DNA of 64,000 nt from Lineus longissimus (GCF_910592395.1 NC_088310.1:24011491-24075490), one strand, 5' to 3'. Positions 1 to 12,105 are shown, counted from the stretch's first letter. Program-made: numbers and translations. Notes: generated by a model not told the origin, from the letters alone.

Positions 1-699
1 ACTTGAAACCTGGCACCAACAAATATTTTGGCAAAAGATAAAAAAGATCATCAAATTCTTATGTATTGGAGGTACATGTACATGTATTTTGCTAATGGAA
101 AGATGGAAAATATTATATCAAGGATCTTTCGGTGTGACACTGACAGGTGACTGTGAAGTGTGTTAATTGGACAAAAGAAATAATGGAAAGATTCACCTTC
201 ATCCAGCATCGTTATTTTTTTATTTCTCAAACTTGGTGGTTGTGACAGTACATGGGACAAGAGGATATCTTCATAGTCTCAGACAGTTGGAAAATCAATG
301 AATATTTTGGCCCAACTGGCATTCATTTGACTAAAACAGAGGTACTCCTTGCTAAAGAAATTGTTAAAGGAAAATAATCACTGAGTTGTCTCCGTGTTTT
401 CAGTAACATTTTTATGGTCGCTACTCATAGATAAGATTTTTATCTGACCTCCTTTTCAAGGTCACAGAGGTCAAATGGGGTCAATTTACTGTTACTACTC
501 TGGGTGTACATTGTAGATATGCTACTCAATACTTCAAGAAATGTAAAACAATACAAAAGAAAGAAAGAAGTGCACATACGTCTAGGGAAACCCTGAATGA
601 AAATGAGAAACTTATTTCAGCCATTATTTTTAGGTGCTAATTTCATGACTTCTTGTAGAATTGCTGTTATTATGTATCTGTGCCAATTTATCTTTACAG
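1..699. other. Intergenic or intronic DNA with one DR3-type motif
   Basis: No convincing exon was found. Short open frames here lack splice context or recognisable domains. Positions 459-473 read AGGTCA-cag-AGGTCA, which belongs to the repeat family described near 6,700-8,800. Confidence 0.5.
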
Positions 700-754
700 A
701 TGCTTCAAACCCTCTCCGCAATTGCAACTGAAGAATCTTGTATGATTTGCAAGG
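700..754 (+). pseudogene. Exon-like cassette, copy 1 (frame-shifted)
   Basis: A 55-nt segment lies between an acceptor-like 'tctttacag' and a donor-like 'gtatgt'. It is clearly similar to 1425-1484; both contain 'gcaattgca' and the match runs into the following intron. This copy is 5 nt shorter, and the frame that is open in the other copy meets a stop here. It therefore looks like a decayed duplicate of the 1425 exon, although use in another frame cannot be excluded. No function is assigned. Confidence 0.35.
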
Positions 755-1424
755 GTATGTATACCATTAGGTTATGACATGCCCAATCGGTCAATAAAGT
801 GCCAAGTTGTCAAATGGCTAAATATAGAGAAATTGTATGCGCATGCACAACATGACTCCACAACCTCTATAACATCCTGATTTGCGCAGGGTGTCCTGTA
901 TCTCTCTTACAACATGGTCCCCTCTGAAAAGCTATTCAAATTTATCACCACTGAATTGTGTTCAGTGAAAGCGTGGAAATTAAATGATTTTCCAATAAGC
1001 AGAATGGAGAGAGACCTTCCCTTTCAGAACCCCTTTTTTATCAGACTTTTGCTGTTTCTAAGAAGGGGAAAACAGCTTGCTCAAATTATTTATGGAATCT
1101 GGCCACCACAGAACTTTTTCATGGTGTCCATTTCTTGGCCAGAACAGAAGAATCTCATCAATCTTGTCATGAGTCAGGAGGCCATGTTGGAAGGTGTATG
1201 CAATCTGATTGGTTCCTCATGTGGATGTACCACGAACTAGCTCACATTTATTTCCATAAATACAAAGGAATAAGGTCAACCTCTGCCAAAGGAAGGCAAA
1301 TCATGAAAAAATTGAGAGATATAATTCAACCACCATTTTTAGGAATTTAGTATAAGTAATGTCTAATGATTATACAGTACAGCATTGCTGTAAATTACGC
1401 ATTTGTGCTGATTTGTCATTTCAG

Positions 1425-1484
1425 ATGACACAACCTTGTCTGCAATTGCATTCGAAGATTCTCGTTTGATTTCCAAGAAGAAGG
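1425..1484 (+). CDS. Candidate internal exon of an unidentified upstream gene
   Basis: The segment is 60 nt, preceded by 'gtcatttcag' and followed by 'gtaggt', with symmetric phase 1-1. In that phase it reads DTTLSAIAFEDSRLISKKK with no stop. It joins in frame to 2815-2913 and then 9784-9884, giving a short acidic, charged C-terminal region. I do not recognise the family. The earlier exons would lie left of the window. Confidence is moderate because the exon is short and was called only from splice signals and phase. Confidence 0.4.
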
Positions 1485-1956
1485 GTAGGTATATATACTT
1501 GTCTGACTTGTCAATAGAGGTGCCACTGTCAAATCTGTGTTATCGTTGGTAAAATAAACATGCAACTTGACCCCCACAGGGCCTCAAGGCTGTGAAAAAA
1601 ATTACAGACTAATAATCTGCGAGATTTATGGAAAAAGAATGAAACAATTTATTTTGGCGTGAAGAATGCAAATTACGAAACACATCTAACTGTTATCCCC
1701 ATTGCAACTTTATTATATATGCACTCTTCTAAGAGATAAAAGATATTAAAACTTTCAACTTATTCATTTTTGCATATTCAAAATAAAACATTTTTATCCC
1801 ATGAAATGTTTATCAAATGCGGTAATATATTCGGTACATACATCATGTAGCCACTGCTAAATCATATTTTGGCCATGTAATTAAAAGAAAGTAAAATAAA
1901 TTGACAGTGACACTTCTATCTGGAAATCGAGCGGTTATTCAAAAGTTGTATGTTGT

Positions 1957-1980
1957 GTTTGTGTGTGTGTGTGTGTGTGA
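1957..1980. repeat. (TG)n microsatellite
   Basis: A short run of alternating TG dinucleotides, visible directly. Confidence 0.85.
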
Positions 1981-2097
1981 GATGGGATTGAACAAGGGTG
2001 TGGGAGGTCTTGGGGAGGAGGGACTCTAGTTGCTGTAGTGAGTGCTGGAAGTGTGACTGATCAATGTTGTGATAGTTTTGTAGCTATTGTCATTATT

Positions 2098-2182
2098 CTA
2101 GTTGTTAGAGTAGTTATCGTAGTTATCTAACTAGTGTAGTTATTAGAGTAGTTATTGTAGTTATCTAGCTAGTATAGTTTTT
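2098..2182. repeat. Two-copy tandem repeat, ~42 bp unit
   Basis: The word 'agagtagttat' recurs about 42 bp apart, followed each time by a near-identical 'gtagttatct' block. This is a local duplication in non-coding DNA. Confidence 0.65.
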
Positions 2183-2199
2183 ATTCTTTTGGTTTCGTG

Positions 2200-2710
2200 T
2201 TTCCTGCTTATAATCTATTTTAACCTATTCAGCTTTCAGTTGTCCAGGCCAGGCCAGGTGACCAATGACGATGATAGATCGGGTTCGATTCAAGCTATAC
2301 GCTTGGTGTATTTGGTTATCGTGACTGGCGACTGAGTCTAACTCACGTCAACAGCGCGGTGGCTGGGTCCCAGGCATGCTTGCCACTTTGTTCCACGGTC
2401 CTCATCTAAGTTTCGACGGTGATGACATGGACTTAGGTTCAGGGTATGTGTTCCCGTTGAGTCATTGTGGTTGATTGATGGGGGCAATAAATAGTTGCGT
2501 GTCGCTAGTCATTCAATTGGTCCCCTTGTTTTAGAGTGTTGGCGGGATAAGTCGTACGAATGTTAACAATAGTATGCAATAGCTGGCCAGCGATCCCCTA
2601 CCTGATCTCGAGGGGGATGGAATGACTGGGTGATAGGCCTGTTGTTAACCTGCGGAATTTCGTCGGACGAAATGTCAGGCGTGTCCGTGTGGGTCTTGTG
2701 CTAAACCAGT
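2200..2710. other. Unrecognised stretch of more even base composition
   Basis: This ~500 bp looks less AT-rich than its surroundings and has no long open frame. It might be an old mobile-element fragment such as a solo LTR, but I found no clear terminal repeats, primer-binding site or target duplication. Confidence 0.2.
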
Positions 2711-2814
2711 TTAGTACTAACGACGAAGACATTGGGCTCTTTGAATAACAACAGTGTTCTTGACCTCCTTGTGCCTCACAAAGCTAATAATATACACCCC
2801 CTGAAATCGACAAG

Positions 2815-2913
2815 ACGGCGATGAAGAAGGAGAGCCGGCCTCCAGCTTGAGAGCCGAGAAGACACTGGATGGACCCCAAGGATATGTTGCTGCCAATGTT
2901 GGAGCCATACAGG
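2815..2913 (+). CDS. Candidate internal exon of an unidentified upstream gene
   Basis: The segment is 99 nt, after 'gaaatcgacaag' and before 'gtaagc', with phase 1-1. It reads as an acidic, Gly/Ala-rich stretch: GDEEGEPASSLRAEKTLDG, then PQGYVAANVGAIQ. The phase matches both the 1425 exon and the 9784 terminal exon. The acceptor tract is only moderately pyrimidine-rich. The 3' edge and following intron ('agcatcacttagt') recur near 3,605-3,630, showing local duplication of this exon end. Product unknown. Confidence 0.4.
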
Positions 2914-3462
2914 GTAAGCATCACTTAGTCTTCAGTTACGTCTGGATTAAAAGAAACATTACAAAGGTGTTAAAATAACTCCGAAAAAAGTGTCAATATG
3001 CGTATTGGGGTGCCACGCTCAATTCTGTTCATAGTTTTAAAACCGCTTCAACATATTTGGTTCCAGAATACAATTGAATGTGCTTTATTGAATTCGCATT
3101 AATTGATTCTCATTGAAATGTGTTGTGTGGGTGTTATTATGTATTAAAACATTCTGTTGGCAGAGGGCATGCACACTAGCTTGTTCCTGTCTTGATTATC
3201 TTCTAATTACAACAAAGGGTAGGGACATTAATCCGCGAAAGGCACGTTACTACAATACATGGCAAGAGTTGCACTTTTCAAATCGAATTGCATGCGCATT
3301 AGGCCAAGTGTGGTGCAGCCGTTTCGAAACTGGTGTAGCCAATTCGTATTTGGAGAGTGCTCTCTGGAAAACTGTTTTAAATCAGATTCAGTGTGAACGC
3401 TGCATGCAGTAGAAACACTCAGAAATAAGATAAACTCAACAACAAAAATATGATTCTTTTTA

Positions 3463-3615
3463 GGCAGCCCGATCCAACATTGTACAAGGGCCACAAGGTT
3501 AAGGGACACGAGGACAAGGGACACTTAGGATACGGGACACTTAGGATACGGGACACTTAGGATACGGGACACAAGGACAAGGGACACAAAAGATGATGTT
3601 GCAGTCTACAGGGTG
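3463..3615 (+). pseudogene. Exon-like segment disrupted by a minisatellite
   Basis: The segment starts after an acceptor-like 'attctttttag' and ends at 'ctacag' before 'gtgagc'. Its 3' end and intron start resemble those of the 2815-2913 exon. An expanded 16-bp repeat inside it (separate entry) is not a multiple of three, and every frame I tried meets a stop. I interpret it as a degenerate duplicate exon. Confidence 0.25.
3503..3592. repeat. 16-bp minisatellite
   Basis: The unit 'gggacacttaggatac' appears in about three clean tandem copies, flanked by related units of the form 'gggacacaaggacaa'. Confidence 0.85.
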
Positions 3616-4796
3616 AGCATCACTTAGTCCTGTTTGATATTAGATCTACTCATGAAACAAACTTCATAACTAAGGAGAGAGAAAAAATAATTTTTCATGT
3701 CTCCGAACCTGCACCCTGGTGGCCAAGTCATGAACTTTTATCCCCGAGTGAGACCACCTGACTGAGAGTGCTCAAGTAACAGCCGAGTGGGCAACATGAC
3801 CTCGATGATCTTGATTAGTTGGACTAATCTATCATGAGTTACATTTTATGTATGGTTATTAGTAGTATCAAACATAAGCATGGATATAAAAATCCAAGGC
3901 AATTTGGTCTGACGAATAATACCTCTAGGGCATGGATTGAAGCAGTGAATCGAGCAAAGTTTTCTTAACTGAGATCAACTGATCTAGGGGTACATGCACC
4001 ACCATTTAACCTAGCTGTGACCTTGAAAAGGGTGTGTTTTCAGTTTTGAACCTCTACAAGGATCAAATCAGATCAGACCAGACTTGAATTTGCTGTACTA
4101 CATCATTTGGCGTTGTGGTTAACGTGTACCAAGTCTTAAGTTCATAGCTTTAGCGGTTAGCGGTTTGAGAGTAATAAATTCAGAATTCAGTATTAAAGTT
4201 ATCCGGCCTGCTTTCCCAGAAAGAAAGAGAGAGGAATCCTGGCCAACAGTCACCACTCTGACCACAAAACTCTGGAGGTAGCTCTGTGGCGGAACTCACC
4301 AGGACAGACGGTCCAGCATGCATTTCAAAAATACTGAACACAGACAAAATTTAACTTCATCATAAGCTCTCATACAAGCATCATTCTCTCAAAGCAGTTT
4401 AAATATGTTGGGAAAACATATAAAGATAGATCAGATAAACTATTTGGTAATCGTTGCCACAAGAAAATGCCGTCAACCAAAGACATCTTCACTCCACTTG
4501 ATCCAGAAAAAGGCCCGTGAGCATCTTTCCAGCCGTGCCACTTTATAAAATGAAACGGCCAGGGTCATTTTGCTCACCTGTCGACATGGAACAAAATGGA
4601 CTCGGTCATGATGGGTGCTTATGACCTCATTGATGATTTTTTAACCTCAGCCCCTGGTGGCCACATTTTGAATCGAATTAGGACTGTAGTTGGTAGTTTT
4701 GGTCGGAATTGCCAAGAGGCATCTTATCCCCTTAGTAATGTGGTGGAAATACGCTGAATAAAAATGACTCTCACCACTTTGAACGTTGGTTTAGAG

Positions 4797-4985
4797 AGTA
4801 GGGCGAGTCTACACAACAGTACAGTGTCTGTGGTCGTGTCCTATTTCAAACAGTGGCCCATTTCTCAACCGCTAGGGCTATCAACTTGGAAAGTTCTGTG
4901 TACACATTGACCCCTTAGTCAGATGACCTCGGACACTGAATTTCAGTCTGATCTGATTCATGACTTGGCAACCAGACTGTCTGGG
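4797..4985 (+). repeat. Dispersed repeat, single copy related to 6678-7545
   Basis: About 190 bp aligns by eye with 6678-6868. Shared landmarks are 'gagtctacacaac', 'cagtggc', 'gctatcaactt', 'agatgacctc', 'cactgaatttc' and 'gacttggcaacca'. No coding content; this looks like an interspersed repeat family. Confidence 0.6.
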
Positions 4986-5295
4986 GTTGAGGGGAGGATG
5001 CCTAAACGAGTACTCCACAAAGAGAGGGGCCAATCAAAATGTTGCTCCAAGAATAGCTTGTCAACCAAGGTCGACTCCACTTGGCAAAGCACTAAAAAAC
5101 AGAAAATTTAGAAAAAACCCTAAGCACTTTCATCAAAAACAGTGAAGCCAGAAAGTTTGGCAAAAACAAAACATGACACTGAAAGTGATGACCATCTCCC
5201 CAAATGAATAAAAAATATCTATTTTCTTTTGGCTTCAATCTGTGCAAAGATTACCCTGTATTAAATAAATTTTTCCCCTGTTTTCTAGGCTATGC

Positions 5296-5340
5296 AGATG
5301 ACTGGAGATGATGGCTGTTGAGTTGACCCAATGACTTCCA
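5296..5340 (+). other. Possible alternative short terminal exon (weak)
   Basis: A 'ctgttttctag' acceptor-like sequence is followed in phase 1 by a short GYADDWR reading and a stop. It could serve as an alternative last exon of the putative upstream gene, but such short signals often occur by chance. Confidence 0.12.
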
Positions 5341-6677
5341 CCACGATCTACGATGCGTACTGAAGCAAGAACGACTCTCAAAGACCCAGAAAACAACAGA
5401 TGCCAACACTTCGCCCCATGATGCCTTCATACCCATCCAATTTGGGGGAGACAGCCTAATTGACCTTCATGGCAGATGTTGTATGACGAAGAATTCAATG
5501 CAGATACAGTAAGATAAAGTGGTGTATTTAAAATTCTTTATCATGAAACGCCCTAAAACTGTTTCCCAGTAAAAAGGTATTTCCTTTGCTCTAAGCTGTG
5601 TTTAATGGCATTCTGAAGATTGCATCTGAAAAAAAGGCTGAGCTAATTTTCATTGCACTCCTGCCGTAAGGCACTACTGAACTAAAACATCTTGAAAAAG
5701 TGTGGTCAAAAATGTCTTTGGACAGACGAGCAGTCCATGCAGACACAATGAGTTCAGGACCTGAGCTAGGGTTGAAGTTACATTGCCCTGCACTGTAATT
5801 CTATCAAAATGGCTCAAGTCTTTAATCTTGGTAAACAATGGATTGACCTTGATATTTTGTTTTCCAGCCATGCTTGGATGAGGGTCTGAGGGTCGGTAGA
5901 TTCAATGGATGGAATCGTTTCACTCAGGGATATCGGCGGTGGACACTTACATCGTGTGTCATACGAATAGACTTTAATGACAATCGAATTGATGCTCTAA
6001 GGGGACTCCGATGACTCTAAGGACATAGAGCCCTTCTCATTATGTAATGTGACGCCATATCCAGCAGCCACCATGGAGCCAGCTCATCTCTTACATATGG
6101 AAGGATGCCATCTCATACGGTAATAATATAAAAAAATCAATTTCTAATTTTTGTGTCATTGCTTTGGTGTAGGCTTTAGCCTTATTTAGGGATTGTGAAC
6201 AATTGAAAACATGGTAAAAGAGAAAACTTCTTAGATTGATCAGACCTAATGATATTGAGAAGTTTGCAGCTTATGACCTCAAGGAGGAACAGATTTGTGT
6301 CTGTTGTTGATCTAAGCAGTGCTGAGAGTCCAGATGATATTTTTGGAAAGTTCACCACATTTGTAAAAATTACCAGAAACTTGAGAATTTTGAAGTACAT
6401 GTAATTTGATCCCGCCTTAGAGGTTTACTCTTCAGTGTTGTACATAATCCCTTATGATCTTAAGAAATCTAGAAAAAACAATGCACCTTCACCGCAACAT
6501 TTCTCATTGTCTGCAGACCGGTGAACCTGCCTCTGCCAGCAAGGAGAGGATAAGGAATCCTTCCGCTAACACGATAACGATAACACTATTTTTAAAGTTA
6601 TCGTATCAAATAATGTATTTCATTTTCAAGTTTAGAAAACATACGCTATTTCACCGCCAACGTTAATTTTGGCACAC

Positions 6678-7545
6678 CGTAGGGGAGTCTATACACAACA
6701 CCGCAGTGTCCGTCATCGTCTGTATTCTGTTTCAAAAACAGTGGCACATTTCTTAACTGCTAGAGCTATGAACTTGAAACTTTGCACACAGGACACACCA
6801 GGTCAGGTGACCTCTGACAGTGAATTTCGGTCTAATTTGATTCTTGACTTGCCTACCAGGGGGCCAGAAGTGGAAACCTAAAAAGTGTGATATCTCTCTT
6901 ATTACTGACTTGTTTTCGATGATATTTTGTGGTAGGTTGTCTTAGCAAGGATACATCACATATCATACGGGTTTTAGATTTGACCTAAATTTCAAGGTCA
7001 CAGAGGTTTGAGTGTATATGGCATGTTTCTTAACGGCTAAAGTATGAACTTGAAATTTGGTACACATGACTCCCTCCGTCATATGACAGTTGATAATGAT
7101 ACCGAATTTCAGTCTGATTTGTTTCTGAACTTGGCCACCAGGGGGCCATAACTAAAAAAGGGAGAAAGTGCAATATCTCGCTTATTAGTGACTTGTTTTC
7201 GATGATAGATATTTTTATGGTAGGTTCTCCCAGCAAGGATTCATCACATATCCTACAAGTTTTTGATTTGACCTAATTTGCAAGGTCACAGAGGTCAATG
7301 GTGTAAATTGGCACTTTGAGTGTACCGCTGAAGCTATGAACTTGAAATTTGGTACACATGACTCCCTATCACATGTAACCTCTGACACCGAATTTTGATT
7401 CGATCTGTTTCTTGACTTGGCCACCAGGAGGCCAAAACTAAAAAAGGTAAAAAGTGCAATATCTCGCTTATTAGTGACTTGTTTTCGATGATTTTTTTAT
7501 GGTAGGTACTACAAGCAAGGATACATCACATGTCTTACCGAATTC
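6678..7545 (+). repeat. Tandem copies of a ~276-292 bp dispersed repeat
   Basis: Three copies follow one another. The landmark 'gaacttgaaa' lies at about 6770, 7046 and 7338, and 'acttgttttcgatgat' recurs at about 6907, 7191 and 7477. Each copy contains 'ccaccagg' and 'tatctc...cttatta' blocks, and two are followed by a 'caaggtcacagagg' block. A single related copy lies at 4797-4985. No transposase or other open frame is associated. Confidence 0.75.
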
Positions 7546-7999
7546 CTAACCACCAAATATCTATACGGTGAGCACAATGGCCCCTGGCCCTGGCCGTTTT
7601 TTTTTCCAATTGTAATTACGTCAAACACAACCATGAAAAATGGTAGCGTTATTATTAGCGAAACGATCTCTTATCCTCCCTAATGTAATTTCAAGGCCTG
7701 ACACAACCTTTGTTTAATGTGGCTGTGTCACGGCTGCTGCCATATGCGGTCCTTCAGTGCATGCTTCGTAGACTGTGCAGGCCTTTCAACAATTGCATAG
7801 TTTTCACACCATTTGACGGTATAAGACTAAGAGGCCGCCACATGTCCCTCTAAGTAGATCTGAAAAAACTTAAAATGCGGGAAGGTAAAGGTTTCAAATC
7901 ACTGTCCAGAAAGGGAACCACTTTGCTGGCCATAGAAATTACAATGAAAACTGTAATTGAAATTGGTACTCATCTGCAAGCTATAGCCATCATGGAGCA

Positions 8000-8830
8000 T
8001 CCGTCATCTGTTGTCGTCGTTGTCCATCAGCAGGCCACGTTTCATAACTGCCAGGTCCATGAACCAGTCCATAAGGTTCGCACCAGGCAAGATCTCCTTC
8101 CAGACCAAATTGTTTCGATCTAATTCTTAGTTTGGCCACCAAGGGGCAAAATGTGAAAACACAAAAACCGCTCTGACTCTGAGAAATAGTCAGATGCTCT
8201 AGAAATTTCTATTGTGTGTGTATCTGAGGAAGAGACATAATGTATCGAAAGGTTTTTATATTTGATCTACTTTCAAGGTCACCGTGTCAAAGTTCGAAAT
8301 TCCAATGTTTCGTCCTTTGGTAGGGCACATTTTGTAACTACTTGGCCTTTGAACATACTGTGGAGACGCTATTTAGCCGGTTGAAGGGCACCTGTACAAA
8401 AGGCCTTTATAACGTGCAACAGGCCTATGTCAGTATGTGAAACAGATGCACCAAAACAGGCTAAATAGTGTCTACACAGTATACAGTAACAAAAGGCAAT
8501 CTCTCCTTCCAGACTGAACTTTGGTTCCATTGACAACGGGGAAGGGGGGGGGGGGTGTAAAAAACACAAAACCAGCTCCTCCTCCTTAACAGATGGTCAA
8601 ATTCTAATAAAATTTTTCGTGTCTGTGTATCTGATGATGAAACATATTTTTTCAGTCTGGCTTTGATTTGATTGACCTCCTTGTCAAGGTCACCATGGTC
8701 AAAGTTCAGAGATGAACACTTTTGTCCATCAGCAGGGCGAGTTTCGTAACCACTGAGTGGGGCCTTTGACCTGAAACTATGCACAATAGGAAAGATCTCC
8801 TACCCCAGCAAATTTTTGGTCTGATATGGT
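8000..8830 (+). repeat. Two diverged copies of a second, related repeat
   Basis: Blocks at about 8020-8330 and 8490-8830 share 'tccatcagcagg', 'gatctcc', 'tccttccaga', 'gtgtatctga' and 'caaggtcacc'. The arrangement resembles the 6678-7545 family but is more diverged. A poly-G run lies near 8546-8557. Confidence 0.5.
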
Positions 8831-9783
8831 TCTTTGGCTCACATGTCTGGCATTCAAACTTGAGGAAACCCCTCTCTAGCCATGAAAATCATTAATTGGC
8901 CTCTGATGGCAAACTTTGATTACCTCTACTTCTTGACGTCACATGTTCCTTCACTGTAGGAACCCAGGTGAGCACATGGACCATTTCCTGCAGTGTTTGA
9001 GATATTCATTTGTGAGGTTAAGGTTTGAATGGTAACAAAAAACAACAACTTTATTGACATGATTACAGTCACCTAAGGTATAGAATATTGCTCAAAAGTT
9101 CTTCCGTCAGGCCCAACACTACCGCGGCAGTCCATTGCTTCAATTCATCCTAATTGGATCTCCTCTCGTGCGGCTGGACGATTAGCCAATGGGCATTGCT
9201 GTAACGAAACTGTAAGGGCATTTTCTGTCACCGTCCACTGCGTCTGGAGTGTATCACACCAGGCCCTGGCTCCACTCATTGTTTTGAGGGCAGTTGGCTT
9301 GAAATGATTTATAATCTGCTCACTGATACTGATGTGTTCTCAGTAATGACAGTATAACTATAAGCAACCAGATTTTCTGAGATTGGCTCATTTGGTGATA
9401 TTGGGGAAAGAAGAGCAGCTCATTGGTGATGTAACATGGAACATCTGAATGCCCCCCTCCCCCCTCTTACCAACTGCAATTAATTATAGGGCAACTCTCT
9501 GAGTAACCCATGCATTGGACTGAGACTGCATACAATTTCCCAATCATCAAATCTAGTCATAAGTTTTGCGTTAGCCTACATGTTACATTTAAAATATTGA
9601 CCCGAGAAAGGCAATTTTTCACAGTGTGGTAACGAAATGGATGTCAATAAAGTTGGTGCTTTATCATTTCTGTACTAATCTTAACCTCACTATTGTGGAA
9701 ACTAATGCATTCCAGTGCATTATATATTTTGCTGATGATGGTGTGCACCCACAAATATAATATTGTATTATGTTTCTTTTCAG
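8830..9783. other. No gene seen
   Basis: AT-rich DNA with no supported exon, RNA gene or clear repeat. In the upstream-gene model it would be the end of the intron before the 9784 exon. Confidence 0.4.
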
Positions 9784-9884
9784 GAGATGAGCCATCCTAC
9801 AGAAGGGAGGAGGATGTTGCTGAGCCAGCGCATCTCTACCATGCTCCCGTCGCCGTCAAGGAGGTTGGATTTTTGTCACCGTAG
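9784..9884 (+). CDS. Candidate terminal exon of an unidentified upstream gene
   Basis: The exon starts after a strong acceptor ('atgtttcttttcag'). In phase 1 it gives G-DEPSYRREEDVAEPAHLYH, then APVAVKEVGFLSP and a TAG stop. The phase fits candidate exons 1425-1484 and 2815-2913. The 34 residues are charged and contain no known domain. A related 'gagccagctcatctctta' stretch near 6,078 suggests an older duplicate. A 3' UTR could run to the AATAAA near 11,063. Product unknown. Confidence 0.45.
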
Positions 9885-11085
9885 GCCTTACCCTTTTATT
9901 GCAATATCTGATTGAAAGGTGATTTGATAAAAATCCTGATATTTTATTTTCCGATTGCTAGAGGGCAATTATTTGCCTTCTTTTGGGCAATGACAAACTC
10001 TTGCCATGGCTTAAAACCGTACACATTTAAAGACGAGTTTAAAAATGGGGGGAGGCCGGGTATAATAAGGTAACCATGGGAACCGTGGCATGTCACAAGC
10101 CCAGAAATTATTTTCAAGCAAGATTAATAAGAAAAATCAAAATGTGGAGGGGATGTTCTGGCTAACAGGACAGCCAACAGGGTAAGTTGGTACCCAAAGA
10201 AAACATTCGCAATAGCCTTGGGTACAGTGGGACCCTACCGGCTGCTTCAGATTTGTTTCAAGCAAAAAAGATCTTTCTGTTTAGAAAATCACCGAATTCA
10301 TCAGATATTGTATTTGATTATGTCCATCACATGAGACATGGGGTTCACATGACATTCGCTTTGCTCTGACCCCAGGCAAAGCGAATGAACATGTGTGTCT
10401 TGATGGAACTGTAGGCCTTTTTACTGTTTCTTGATCTCCTCAGTACCACAAAATCCACCGGCATTTAAACACCACCTGGGCCAAGGCGCCAAAGATCCTT
10501 GGTATCATTGGCTGGCTCAGTTGCTCAGTGTCTTTACCTTCATACTTGAGACAACTGACCAACAGCACAAATCTAGTGAATTTTTATTTCCTCATCACTT
10601 TTTAATCAATACCCGTGAACAAAAAAATCACGGGATGCAAAACATCTTTTCACCAATTTAACTGATATTTACTAGATAAGCTTTGTCAATAAAACTATTG
10701 TTTTAAAATAGTCAATGTTAAAATATTAAGATATTAAACTATTAAAATAGAAATGTGTCAATAAAACTATTGTTTTATTGAAACTTATCAGAATAAGACT
10801 GGTTCTTGATCCTAGCTATAGCGGTCTCACAGGAAAGAATCCAAGTCTTTTTCTTTGTTTCGATTCAAGAAGGCTTTCATTGCAAGAGCATAATTATCAT
10901 GTTCTGCAGGTTATGAAAGATATCATTTTGCCCCATCAAGAACATTTTTATTGGACTTGGTACTGAATGATTTGAGAAAAGTGTAACGTCATATATTTGT
11001 AAGACGTTTTATGTTGTCATGTATGTAATTATATTTGTAATGCATGTAAATCTTGTGAGTAAAATAAAAGAGATCTAAGACTCAA
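9885..11085 (+). other. Possible 3' UTR of the upstream gene
   Basis: The stretch is AT-rich and non-coding, ending with an AATAAA at 11063-11068. It carries a direct repeat 'gtcaataaaactattgttt' at about 10,685 and 10,757. UTR status is inferred only from its position after a stop codon and before a poly(A) signal. Confidence 0.25.
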
Positions 11086-11859
11086 CTAGCAAAAAAACTG
11101 GCAGACCAACATCCAGTCTTGCCAGGTCAAGCAACCTCTTTTGTCATGCAAATACATGTCACCTCTGCTCCTTTTGTCATGCTAATTGGCAGCCTCTGTC
11201 CATTTCCTGGCCATGAGAAATGTGGTTCTTTTGTTATTCAAATTGGGCCCTTAACCTGTTTAGTCATGGATTAATGAGAGCAGTGACCCAACCTATTGTT
11301 CGCTGAATATGGCTCAACTTAAGTCATACACAATAGGTTTTGATACATTTGCAATAGCTAAAACTTGTACAGAATGTATACGAACATGATGAATGCATGC
11401 AGAGGTTGGAATTGTTGAGTCATCTAGTGTAAGAACTCTATGTTTTGGACATTTTAAAGGAGGAGAACATGTGTGGTAGTACAATTATCTCCATGTCTCG
11501 TCCTTTAATGGGCATTGGAGTGGTACAGTGACTGTATTCGATGTAATGTACATGTATGAAGTCATTATGGTCGTAAGCGCTGTGCCTGTCACCTGTGTGA
11601 TGGAGTTGACGACTCCCTCCGATTGCGTAGGTTTTCTCCCGTTGAAACGGTTTTCCTCCTACACTGACTTTCCAAGTTGCCATGCGAGGATAATTCTTGG
11701 AATATGGGACAATAAATAATTTTCAAAAGAAAACGATTTAAATTTGTTTGTCTTCTTTACTAGCCTGGTGGTGCTCCGACACTTCAACTAGTATTGTTTT
11801 AAATATTGTCATGTATTTTAACCAACAAACTGGTGCCCCAATGATGAGATGTTCAGCAT

Positions 11860-12105
11860 GTGATACTGTGAATGGGTTATCACTTGTATGAATCCAAATC
11901 TATCAGATGACCACAATCGTTGTATGGTTTACATTGAAATCACATTGAATGGTTTACGATCATTAATATGAATCCATATTTCTCAGATCACTAATCACTT
12001 TCACATTGAATGGTTTTTCACCAGTATGACTATGAATTCATATTGTCGAGTTCAGAATTGGCGACAATCATTTGAGTTCACATTGAATGGTTTATCTCGT
12101 CAAGA
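11860..12105 (-). pseudogene. Decayed C2H2 zinc-finger array fragment
   Basis: Read on the minus strand, four spaced blocks match the linker between C2H2 fingers. The best is H-T-G-E-K-P-F at about 12003-12028. Weaker relatives lie at about 12078-12100 (R-D-K-P-F), 11942-11970 (R-K-P-F) and 11868-11893 (H-T-S-D-N-P-F). Spacing is about 61-75 bp instead of the 84 bp of an intact finger array. The zinc ligands between linkers are broken by stops and shifts. This is a fossil, not a working gene. Confidence 0.5.

Noticed and set aside
914-1350. Overlapping plus-strand open frames of 108 and 71 codons
   Set aside because: No recognisable domain and no splice context; they lie between the two exon-like cassettes and probably occur by chance.
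2200-2710. Possible solo LTR
   Set aside because: No matching terminal repeats, primer-binding site or target duplication could be found; kept only as an unrecognised stretch.
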